Below are positions 52,351-62,396 of a DNA stretch of 64,000 nucleotides, piece by piece. The translations under genes were made by a program, and so were the position numbers. The notes beneath the pieces are model-generated. The model was not told where the DNA came from and searched no databases. It worked only from the letters and a program-made list of their open reading frames with translations. This DNA is from Bacteroidia bacterium. Lineage in GTDB: Bacteria > Bacteroidota > Bacteroidia > JADZBD01. Every line of letters starts with the position of its first letter. Position 1 is the first letter of the stretch. The stretch lies in the NCBI GenBank assembly GCA_020852255.1, contig JADZBD010000023.1, positions 30,988 to 94,987 of the forward strand, written 5' to 3'.

Positions 52351-53463
52351 GTGAAAAAGGCCATTGTAGCCGTCATCAATGATCTGGCCACTGATCAGCG
52401 GGTCGACAGGACCTGCCGGACCCTTGTAAAAGAGGGTTTTAAGGTTACACTGGTGGGCAGAAGGCTTCCAGGATCTCTACCGGTTGGTATGCGGCCTTAT
52501 CAAACACGCAGGATGAGACTGCTATTCAGGAAAGGCCCTCTTTTTTACCTCTTTTTCAATGTGCGGCTGTTCCTGTTTCTTCTCTTACGGCGAGCGGATC
52601 TTATAGTTGCCAACGATCTGGATACCCTTGCAGCCTGTTCGGTGGCTGCTACCTTGAAAAGGAGAGTACTTTGGTATGATAGCCATGAGTTATTCTGCGA
52701 AGTGCCTGAGTTGATGGGTTCAGGTTGGAAAAAACGGGTCTGGGAACGCATTGAAAGGAGATATTTTCCACGGCTGAAATTTGTGTCTACTGTCAATGAA
52801 AGCATTGCTCTCTGGTACCATAATCGTTATGGAATAAAACCGGCTGTGATCCGTAATATACCGGATGTACGCACTCCGTCGGAGCGTAAGAGCAGGGCAG
52901 ATCTTGGAATGCCGGAAGACCGGAAAATTCTTCTCCTTCAGGGGGCAGGAATCAATGTGGACCGCGGCGCAGAGGAAATAGTGGAGGCCATGAAGCACAC
53001 CGAAGGCATTGTACTCTATATAATCGGTGGTGGTGATGTACTCCGTGTACTCAAACAGGAGGCGGCTTCTGTGAGCGGGAAGGTGGTCTTCCTTCCCAAA
53101 ATGCCGTTCCGGGAACTGATGCAGTATACCATGAATGCGGATGCGGGACTAACACTGGACAAGGACCATAATCTGAACTACCGGTATAGTCTTCCCAATA
53201 AGCTATTTGATTACATCCGTTGCGGGATCCCTGTAATCGCTTCTTCCCTGCCGGAGATAAATCGCATATTTGAGCAGTATAATATTGGGATTCGCATCCC
53301 GTCGCACCACCCCGGTGAAATGGCGGCAGCGATCACAGCATTTCTTTCCGATAATGCGGCACTGATGCGGGCCCGGAAGGAAGTGGAGCGGGCAGCGAAG
53401 GATTTAGTTTGGGAAAAAGAGGAGGTGATAATAACACGTATGATTAAAAGTATGTTTCCGTGA
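52351..53463 (+). CDS. Glycosyltransferase, GT4-like
   Basis: A 370-residue GT-B fold glycosyltransferase. The N-terminal Rossmann half starts VAVINDLATDQRVDRTC and contains DLIVANDLDTLAA. The C-terminal half has LLLQGAGINVDRGAEEIVEA, GGGDVLRVLKQEA and the nucleotide-sugar binding block LPNKLFDYIRCGIPVIAS, where a Glu is usual a few positions away. Donor and acceptor are unknown. The start is GTG at 52351, with a -7-like TATCTTAG at 52325-52332 (one mismatch). Its end overlaps the next glycosyltransferase by 4 bp (GTGA), so they likely act in the same glycan pathway. Confidence 0.87.
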   Translation: MKKAIVAVINDLATDQRVDRTCRTLVKEGFKVTLVGRRLPGSLPVGMRPYQTRRMRLLFRKGPLFYLFFNVRLFLFLLLRRADLIVANDLDTLAACSVAATLKRRVLWYDSHELFCEVPELMGSGWKKRVWERIERRYFPRLKFVSTVNESIALWYHNRYGIKPAVIRNIPDVRTPSERKSRADLGMPEDRKILLLQGAGINVDRGAEEIVEAMKHTEGIVLYIIGGGDVLRVLKQEAASVSGKVVFLPKMPFRELMQYTMNADAGLTLDKDHNLNYRYSLPNKLFDYIRCGIPVIASSLPEINRIFEQYNIGIRIPSHHPGEMAAAITAFLSDNAALMRARKEVERAAKDLVWEKEEVIITRMIKSMFP

Positions 53464-54575
53464 AGTTGCATGTTGTTTCCTTTAATGTTCCTTATCCTGC
53501 AGATTACGGCGGGGTCATCGACGTTTTCTACCGGCTGAAAGCGCTCAAGGAGGCAGGCGCAGAAGTTATTCTGCACTGTTTTACCTACGGAAGAGAACCA
53601 GCGGAAGAACTGAAGTCCTGGTGCAGCGAAGTACACTATTATCAGCGCCGTACGGGTCTGATCACCTGGTTGCGTTCACAGCCTTATATAATAGCCGGGC
53701 GCGATGCGCGGTTAGTGCTTCCCCGCTTGCTGAAGGATGAGGCGCCTGTATTACTGGAAGGATTTCATTGCACCGGTGCACTTCTCCTTCCGGAATTGAA
53801 GGACAGGAAGATGTTTGTAAGGATGCATAATGTGGAAAAGGATTATTACCGCTCACTGGGACTAGCTGAGAGAAATCCGGTAAAGAAATTATACCTGCTT
53901 ACAGAGTCACGCAAGCTCAGAAAGGCAGAGCATATTCTGGATAAAGCCACCGGCATTTTTGCGATTTCTCCCGGAGATGTTCAGCAAATGCGTGAGGTGT
54001 TTGGCAAGACATATTATCTTCCGCCCTTTCATCCTTACGAAGAGGTGCAGATTCCAAAGGGAAAAGGGTCCTACGCCCTCTATCATGGCAATCTTTCAGT
54101 TGGGGAAAACGACGCTGCTGCGTTGTTCCTGGTGAATGAAGTTTTTAAGGATAAGGATGTTCCGCTGGTTATCGCAGGTCGTTCGCCTTCCCCACGGCTG
54201 GTCAGCGCGGTGGCGATGAGCCCGAACATCCGGCTGGTTCCATTATCAACACAGGAGGAACTGCAGACACTGATGCGGGATGCACAGGTAAATATTCTCC
54301 CGACATTTCAGACAACCGGCGTGAAATTAAAACTGCTTGCGGCATTATATGAAGGAAGGCATTGTGTTGTGAACCGGGAAATGGTTGCAGGAAGCAGTCT
54401 CGCAGAACTTTGCCTGGTCGGATCGGATCCGGCAGAACTATATCGCCTTGTGAAGGAAAGTATGAGCCGGGAGCCGGATGAACACGACCTTCGAAAGCGC
54501 AGAGAGATCCTGATGGGAGAATTTTCAAACAAACAGAATGCGGAGAATCTCCTTAGGCTGCTGTCGTCTCGGTGA
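53460..54575 (+). CDS. Glycosyltransferase, GT-B fold
   Basis: A 371-residue GT-B glycosyltransferase. The N-terminal half starts VVSFNVPYPADYGGVIDVFY and has MHNVEKDYYRSLG. The C-terminal half has ALYHGNLSVGENDAAALFLV, LVIAGRSPSP and VKLKLLAALYEGRHCVVN, typical of GT4-related enzymes. The start is GTG at 53460, overlapping the stop of the preceding glycosyltransferase (GTGA), which implies coupled translation. The substrate is unknown. The 3' end overlaps the convergent ftsE gene by 23 bp. Confidence 0.85.
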   Translation: MKLHVVSFNVPYPADYGGVIDVFYRLKALKEAGAEVILHCFTYGREPAEELKSWCSEVHYYQRRTGLITWLRSQPYIIAGRDARLVLPRLLKDEAPVLLEGFHCTGALLLPELKDRKMFVRMHNVEKDYYRSLGLAERNPVKKLYLLTESRKLRKAEHILDKATGIFAISPGDVQQMREVFGKTYYLPPFHPYEEVQIPKGKGSYALYHGNLSVGENDAAALFLVNEVFKDKDVPLVIAGRSPSPRLVSAVAMSPNIRLVPLSTQEELQTLMRDAQVNILPTFQTTGVKLKLLAALYEGRHCVVNREMVAGSSLAELCLVGSDPAELYRLVKESMSREPDEHDLRKRREILMGEFSNKQNAENLLRLLSSR

Positions 54576-55233
54576 TCCGGCCTTTCTCGAAACGAATTTT
54601 CCGGGAGGGAAATTTCTGCAGAATATTCACATCGTGGGTAGCCACTATAACGGTACGTCCGGAAGCGCTGATGTCCTTCAGTAGCTGAATGATTTCTTCA
54701 CTGGTTTCCGGATCAAGATTCCCGGTAGGTTCATCCGCCAGAATTACCTCCGGATCATTGAGCAGCGCCCGGGCGATGGCAACCCGCTGTTGTTCCCCTC
54801 CGCTCAGTTCATAGGGCATTTTAAACCCCTTCGTGCCCAGACCGGTTTTTTCAAGAACAGTCTGTATCCGCTCCCTGATCTTCTCCCTGTCGGCCCATCC
54901 AGTGGCCTTCAGCACAAAGCGCAGATTTTCATTGACCGACCGGTCCGTCATAAGCTGGTAATCCTGAAATACCATTCCGAGTTTGCGGCGCAGATAGGGT
55001 ATACGGGATCGCTTCAGGTTGTGCAGGTTGAATTCTGCGATAGTGGCTTCTCCGCTTTTAACAGGAAGTTCGGCGTAGAGTGCCTTTAGCAATGTGCTTT
55101 TACCGCTCCCTGTTCGTCCAACAAAAAACACGAATTCTCCCTTATGAATTTCCAGGTCTATCCCTGCCAGAACCATGTTCTTCTCCTGGTATACGGAGAT
55201 GTTCTTAAGTAAAATGCTGGCCGGCTGATCCAT
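54553..55233 (-). CDS. ftsE: Cell division ABC ATPase FtsE
   Basis: A 226-residue ABC ATPase of the FtsE type, which partners FtsX in the inner membrane and controls peptidoglycan hydrolases at the septum. Walker A is GRTGSGKST (39-47). The Q loop lies around VFQDYQLM (~88-95), the signature LSGGEQQR at 143-150, Walker B VILADEP at 163-169, and the H-loop ATHD near 200. No ftsX is adjacent in this window, which is common in Bacteroidota. The [13 protein letters not shown] linker ([15 protein letters not shown]) is typical of FtsE. It has its own near-start promoter box. Confidence 0.92.
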   Translation of the reverse strand: MDQPASILLKNISVYQEKNMVLAGIDLEIHKGEFVFFVGRTGSGKSTLLKALYAELPVKSGEATIAEFNLHNLKRSRIPYLRRKLGMVFQDYQLMTDRSVNENLRFVLKATGWADREKIRERIQTVLEKTGLGTKGFKMPYELSGGEQQRVAIARALLNDPEVILADEPTGNLDPETSEEIIQLLKDISASGRTVIVATHDVNILQKFPSRKIRFEKGRITETTAA

Positions 55234-55239
55234 GAATCA

Positions 55240-55247
55240 CAAAAGTA
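55240..55247 (-). promoter_or_regulatory. TACTTTTG -7 box upstream of ftsE
   Basis: On the minus strand TACTTTTG is a perfect TAnnTTTG match, six nt before the ftsE ATG, again predicting a leader of only a few bases. No -33 TTG was found at the usual distance. Confidence 0.5.
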
Positions 55248-55377
55248 CTTCTTGCAGCGGGAAGAGGGCGGTATCCTTTTCCCGAAACCACCGTATAATA
55301 TCAACATTTTTCCGTTGAAAACTTGAAGATACCGCTACTCCCTGCCTCTTTGAAGGCTTCTACTTTTATTAGGTTAA

Positions 55378-58300
55378 ATGGACATGAGATTCGTGCGGAT
55401 TTTCCTTGTGCTTGTATTCGGGCTCCTGCTTTACAGGTCGCCGGCGCAGAAGACGGCGCACTACGCCCTTTCCGATCCGGATTTCAGGGACGCGAGAGAG
55501 TTGTTTGAACAAGGGAAATTCGGGCCGGCACAGCATATGTTCAACGCGTCGGCAGCCCGGTATTCCGATCCCAATAATTTGGTGAGGACTGAAGCGGAGT
55601 TTTTTGCCGCTGTTTGCGCTGTGGAACTTTTCAATAAGGACGCAGAATGGCTGCTCGAGGAGTTTATTTCCCGCCATCCGGAATCACCCCGCCGGACAGA
55701 AGCCTGCTTTCACCTTGGCAGATATAATTTCAGAAAGAAAAAGTATACGGATGTTATTCACTGGCTGGCGCAGGTCAACCCGGATGATCTGAGCCCGGAG
55801 GAAACGGAAGAGTACCTGTTCAAGAAAGGTTACAGTCATCTGGAATGCGGAGAGCCTGAAAAAGCGGTACTCCTTCTCGCCGACCTTGCGGGCAAGGAGT
55901 CGCGGTACGGTCCTCCGGCCAATTATTATTACTCCCATATTCTGTATACTCAAAAAAACTATCAAAGTGCACTGATGGGTTTCCGGAAGCTTACTTCAGA
56001 TCCGAACTTCGGACCCATCGTGCCATATTATATTTCCCACATTTTATTTCTGCAGGGAAAATACGATGAAGTGGTCGTGTATGCGCCACCGCTGCTGAAA
56101 GACACACTCAATGCATCCAGAACACCCGAGATCAATAAAATACTCGGTGAATCCTTTTTCAGAACCGGCGATTACCAGGAAGCAGCACCTTACCTGGAAA
56201 AATACATGAACCTGACCGGTGTGCTGAGTCGCTCGGAATGGTATCAACTCGGATTCTGCTACTACAAATCTTTACGGTTCACTGAAGCCATTACGGCCTT
56301 CCTGAAATCGGTGGACCAGCAGGACTCAGTTACGCAGAATGCATGTTATCACCTGGGAGATTGCTACGTAAAGATAAACGACAAGAAAAAGGCGGCCGAC
56401 GCCTTCCTGATCGCTTATACTTCCGGCAATGATATAAAGATCAGGGAAGATGCGTTGTTTAATTACGCAAAACTATCATTTGAGACCGATTATAATCCTT
56501 TTAATGAGTCAATCCGGGCTTTTGAAGAGTACCTGGCGGAATACCCGAATTCGGGCAGACGGGATGAAGTGTTCGGATATCTTGTGAATGTATACTATAA
56601 TCTCCGGAACTATGAGTCAGCGATAAAGTCTATGGAGAATATAAAATCGCTTCCTCCGGATCTTAAAAATGTTTATCAGAAAATTGCGTATCTGAGAGGT
56701 GTCCAGCTGTATAACGATCAGAATTATTCTGCCGCGGCAGACCATTTTTCGAAGTCGCTTCAATATCCTGCCGACCGGAATTACGCGGCACTTGCACGAT
56801 ACTGGAAGGCCAATGCAACGTATCAGATGGGAGAACTATCCCGGAACACTTCAATGCTTGATGACGCGATTAAGCAGTTCAGGGAATTTCTGTTTGAAAA
56901 CGGCGCAGGCAACACGCCTTATTTCAACGTGGTCAATTACGATCTGGGGTATTGCTTTCTGAGAAAATCGGATTTTGATAACGCACTTCTATCATTCCGA
57001 AAGTACCTTACCGGAAAACCTTCCGGGGAGAATGCCCGCCTCAACGATGCCTATCTGCGCACGGCGGATTGTTATTTTAAAAAGGGAGAACATGTGCAGG
57101 CCGCTGATTATTACGGACGCTCCCTGGAGATGAATATTGCAGAAATGGATTATGCGTTGTATCAGCGCGGACTATCACTCGGATTTTCAGGGAAGGGAGA
57201 CATGAAAGTACAGGAGTTGAATAAACTGCTGGAACAGTATCCCGGTTCCGTTTACGAAGCCGCAGGCATGTATGAACTGGCGAAAGCATATACCCTCAAA
57301 GACGAGTACGAGAAGGCGTATAAGTTGTTTGTAGATATCACGCAGAAGCATCCGGTATCTTCCTACGTGCCACCCTCTATGCTGCAGGCTGGGAATATTC
57401 TTTTCAAACAGCGACAGTATGACAAGGCGCTGGTGCAACTGGAGACTGTTATCAGCAAATTTCCCAAAACCGAAGTAGCTATAGAAGCCATAGCCACCAT
57501 GAATGAGATTTGTAAACAAAAGAGTGATATGGATTGTCTGGAGAAGCTGGGGAAAATTCCATGGGCGAATATTTCTGTTTCCAGGCTGGATTCCAATGCA
57601 TGGGAACTCTGTCGTTTAGCTTATGAGGAAAAACGCATGGAAGATGCGAAGCGGGAAATGTCAAAGTATCTTCAGAAATACCCTGATGGAACGTTCGTAA
57701 TGGATGCGTATTTCTACCGTTCGGAGATCGAATATAGTGCGGGCAATTTTACAGCAGCGCTGGGAGGTTATCAGTTCCTGTCGGATCACCTTCCCAATAA
57801 ATATGGCAATACAGCCCTTCACAAAGCAGCCTGGATACAATATAAAGGAGAGAATTTCCAGGAGGCGCTGAAATTTTACAGCCTCCTTGAACAGCGAACA
57901 GAACAGCCGGGGCAGATGCTGGATTCAAGAATCGGACAAATGCGCTGCCTATTTAAACTCAAGTATTATGGTCAGGCGATGGAGTATGCAAAGAAAGTAC
58001 TGGGATCGGAGAAAGTACCTAAGGAGGTGATACCTGAGTGTCATATGATCCTTGCGAAATCTGCACTGGATACGCAGGCACTTGATCAGGCATGGATATC
58101 TTTCCAGGAGGTGATCAAAACTTCCCAGGGTGAGCGTGTGGCAGAGGCGCGCTACTATCTGGGATATGTGAAATGGCTAAAAGGTGAATTCAAAGAGTCG
58201 CAGAAGTTGTTGTTTGAGCTCATCCAGAGCAAGCCAGCGTACGGCTACTGGAATGGGAAAGCATTCCTGCTTATTTCGGATGATTATGTAGGACTGAATG

Positions 58301-58518
58301 ATTTGCACAACGCCAAAATTACCCTCAAGGCTCTTATTGAGAAATCTACGAATCCGGAGTTGGTGGCGGAGGCCAACACCAAACTGTCCAAGGTGCTCGA
58401 AATGGAAAAGGAACTGGAAGAAAAGAATAAGAAAAAGGAAGGGGAGGGGATGCGTGTGCTCTTCGGCGAGCAACCCTCCATGCCCACACCTTCGGATACC
58501 ATCAGGAAAGAACAATGA
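55378..58518 (+). CDS. Large periplasmic TPR protein
   Basis: A 1046-residue protein with a signal peptide (MRFVRIFLVLVFGLLLYRSPAQ, from the Met at 55384). About twenty tetratricopeptide-like repeats follow over its whole length (YLFKKGYSHLECGEPEKAVL, YQLGFCYYKSLRFTEAI, ACYHLGDCYVKINDKKKAAD). Several repeats have the outer-membrane-lipoprotein (BamD-like) style FLFENGAGNTPYF, CYFKKGEHVQAADYY. The C-terminal ~35 residues are Lys/Glu-rich and likely disordered. TPR arrays of this size mediate protein-protein contacts, probably in the periplasm. The stop overlaps the start of an outer-membrane barrel gene by 4 bp, which suggests the two act together. Its molecular role is unknown. Confidence 0.85.
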   Translation: MDMRFVRIFLVLVFGLLLYRSPAQKTAHYALSDPDFRDARELFEQGKFGPAQHMFNASAARYSDPNNLVRTEAEFFAAVCAVELFNKDAEWLLEEFISRHPESPRRTEACFHLGRYNFRKKKYTDVIHWLAQVNPDDLSPEETEEYLFKKGYSHLECGEPEKAVLLLADLAGKESRYGPPANYYYSHILYTQKNYQSALMGFRKLTSDPNFGPIVPYYISHILFLQGKYDEVVVYAPPLLKDTLNASRTPEINKILGESFFRTGDYQEAAPYLEKYMNLTGVLSRSEWYQLGFCYYKSLRFTEAITAFLKSVDQQDSVTQNACYHLGDCYVKINDKKKAADAFLIAYTSGNDIKIREDALFNYAKLSFETDYNPFNESIRAFEEYLAEYPNSGRRDEVFGYLVNVYYNLRNYESAIKSMENIKSLPPDLKNVYQKIAYLRGVQLYNDQNYSAAADHFSKSLQYPADRNYAALARYWKANATYQMGELSRNTSMLDDAIKQFREFLFENGAGNTPYFNVVNYDLGYCFLRKSDFDNALLSFRKYLTGKPSGENARLNDAYLRTADCYFKKGEHVQAADYYGRSLEMNIAEMDYALYQRGLSLGFSGKGDMKVQELNKLLEQYPGSVYEAAGMYELAKAYTLKDEYEKAYKLFVDITQKHPVSSYVPPSMLQAGNILFKQRQYDKALVQLETVISKFPKTEVAIEAIATMNEICKQKSDMDCLEKLGKIPWANISVSRLDSNAWELCRLAYEEKRMEDAKREMSKYLQKYPDGTFVMDAYFYRSEIEYSAGNFTAALGGYQFLSDHLPNKYGNTALHKAAWIQYKGENFQEALKFYSLLEQRTEQPGQMLDSRIGQMRCLFKLKYYGQAMEYAKKVLGSEKVPKEVIPECHMILAKSALDTQALDQAWISFQEVIKTSQGERVAEARYYLGYVKWLKGEFKESQKLLFELIQSKPAYGYWNGKAFLLISDDYVGLNDLHNAKITLKALIEKSTNPELVAEANTKLSKVLEMEKELEEKNKKKEGEGMRVLFGEQPSMPTPSDTIRKEQ

Positions 58519-60188
58519 TGCGGCAACTGACTATAGCATTTGTGTTGGCCTTTCTTTTCGGACAGGCTCAGGTAAGAAATACTGATACCACGGTGTTTGA
58601 GTACCAGACACAGGGAAAACTTCCTGTTGCCAACTCTCTAAAACTGAAGGATCAGCCCGCTTATGTGGACACCGTCAGAATGGTCCCTGAAATGAAGTAT
58701 TCCATTGTATCCCGCCCGGCATCCCCTCCAGTACATCTTGTGCCAATGAAACAGGCAAAGATGGAAGGAGAGCCGCTTAAAAAGCTCTATCATGGTTTTG
58801 TTAAGGCAGGGATCGGGACCTATACCACACCCCTGCTGGAGGTAAGACTGGATCAGCTCAGATCTAAAACCGCTTCTTATGGTGTACACCTCAAGCATCT
58901 CTCTTCTGCCTCCCGTCTAAAGGGCGCCGGCTATGCAGGATACAGCGATGATTTAATAGGCGGACATCTGAAGTACTTCCTGCGCAGGCATACGCTTTCT
59001 TCCAGGCTTGGATATGCCCGGAACGGATTCCATTATTATGGATATGATTCGGGAACACACACGCTCTCAGACAACGAATATATCCGGCAAGTCCTCCATC
59101 GACTGAACATGGGAGTGGAACTTAAGAGCCATTTCAGCGATTCTTCACGGTTGAATCACAGTGTCAGTATGAATATACTCGGACTGAGGGATATCAATGA
59201 GGTGAAGGAAACGAATCTGCTGATGAGGGCAGATTTGGGTAAAGTGTATAAAGGTCATTTTTTCGGCGGACGCCTGGTATTTGATCATTTGCTGAACAAA
59301 CAGGATTTTATTGACACCGCTTCCAGCACGATCTTTAAATTCGAACCATTCGTGCAGTATTCAGGGCATAAGTTTAAGGCCCGCCTGGGGGTATCTGTTA
59401 CGGCATCAATCGCCGGCAGAAGTAAATTCAGGATGTACCCGAATATGGAGGTACATTATGACGTGGCCGATCACATCTTTATTCCCTACGCAGGACTGGG
59501 GGGAGGTATGACACGCCGCAGCTTCAGCGATCTTGCGGACGGGAATCCGTTTACAGATCCGGATGTTTCATTCTCGCTGCGGAATGAGGATGTGCGCATT
59601 GAATTGTACGGAGGGATGCGTGGAGCGCTTTCCCGCAGTGTTTCATATAACCTCCGTACCTCTTACAAGCGAATCTGGGACTACGCATTTTATGTGACCG
59701 ATACGGTTCTGGGAACGCCTGACATTTTTGAAATAATGCAGAACCGGTTCAAGATGGTTTATGACACGGTTACCAGAATAAGTGCGGGCGGAGAACTTCA
59801 CTTCCGCAGAGATGCGAAATTCTCCCTCCTGCTTAGGGGCAGTTACAACCTTTATACTCCCGAAACGGAACGTTATGCCTGGCATAGTCCGGCCATAGAG
59901 CTGGACGCCTTTTTCCGCTATGACCTTCGCGGAAAGATCATTGCCGATCTGAATGTTTTTTACCGCTCGAAGCAACTGGCCCCGGTGCAAAAGAGCACTG
60001 CTGAACCAGACGGGGTTGCGGAATTGAAGGGATACGCAGATGTCAATTTGTTGCTGGAATACCGCTACAATAAGCGGCTGGGCTTTTTCCTGAACACCTG
60101 TAATCTAACCTCCGCGCGCTATTACCGCTGGCTGAATTACCCTCATCAGCGGATCCAGGTTATGGGAGGACTTTCTTTCTCATTTTAA
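58515..60188 (+). CDS. Outer-membrane beta-barrel protein
   Basis: A 557-residue protein. A signal peptide (MMRQLTIAFVLAFLFGQAQ) and a short N-terminal region (~20-85) are followed by an array of amphipathic strands with many Tyr/Phe/Arg (FHYYGYDSGTHTLSDNEYIR, LLLEYRYNKRLGFFLNT) and a terminal Phe (GGLSFSF), the outer-membrane barrel signal. It resembles the barrel of TonB-dependent receptors but has no plug domain or TonB box, so it may be a plugless relative or a partner pore for the TPR protein. It is translationally coupled to that TPR gene (ATGA). A terminator follows at 60234. Confidence 0.82.
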   Translation: MMRQLTIAFVLAFLFGQAQVRNTDTTVFEYQTQGKLPVANSLKLKDQPAYVDTVRMVPEMKYSIVSRPASPPVHLVPMKQAKMEGEPLKKLYHGFVKAGIGTYTTPLLEVRLDQLRSKTASYGVHLKHLSSASRLKGAGYAGYSDDLIGGHLKYFLRRHTLSSRLGYARNGFHYYGYDSGTHTLSDNEYIRQVLHRLNMGVELKSHFSDSSRLNHSVSMNILGLRDINEVKETNLLMRADLGKVYKGHFFGGRLVFDHLLNKQDFIDTASSTIFKFEPFVQYSGHKFKARLGVSVTASIAGRSKFRMYPNMEVHYDVADHIFIPYAGLGGGMTRRSFSDLADGNPFTDPDVSFSLRNEDVRIELYGGMRGALSRSVSYNLRTSYKRIWDYAFYVTDTVLGTPDIFEIMQNRFKMVYDTVTRISAGGELHFRRDAKFSLLLRGSYNLYTPETERYAWHSPAIELDAFFRYDLRGKIIADLNVFYRSKQLAPVQKSTAEPDGVAELKGYADVNLLLEYRYNKRLGFFLNTCNLTSARYYRWLNYPHQRIQVMGGLSFSF

Positions 60189-60233
60189 GGGTTCCCGAAT
60201 GTGCTTTTTGCACCTTCAAAGGGCATTGAAACA

Positions 60234-60258
60234 GGCACCGGACGAGGTGCCGTTTTTT
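60234..60258 (+). terminator. Rho-independent terminator before gyrB
   Basis: A 6-bp stem GGCACC / GGTGCC with a GGACGA loop is followed by G and six Ts. It ends the TPR-barrel unit. A short GTGC-TTTTT-GCAC hairpin just upstream (60201-60213) lacks a T tract and is probably not functional alone. Confidence 0.88.
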
Positions 60259-60360
60259 GTTAACATTTGTTGATAAAAACCCTTGATTTTTAGGGAGTTT
60301 AGGGGCCATTAAGGGGGGTGTTTTCGTATATTTAAACCTGTAAAAATTAACCCCAAATAA

Positions 60361-62343
<1,983 letters not shown>

Positions 62344-62357
62344 GCAATGACTACAAC

Positions 62358-62391
62358 ACAAAAAAAAGACTCCCGTGGGAGTCTTTTTTTT
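62358..62391. terminator. Bidirectional terminator between gyrB and collagen-like gene
   Basis: A 7-bp stem GACTCCC / GGGAGTC with a GT loop is flanked by A7 on one side and T8 on the other, so it works as an intrinsic terminator in both directions. It separates the convergent gyrB (+) and collagen-like gene (-) by a compact 53-bp region. Confidence 0.95.
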
Positions 62392-62396
62392 GCTGA

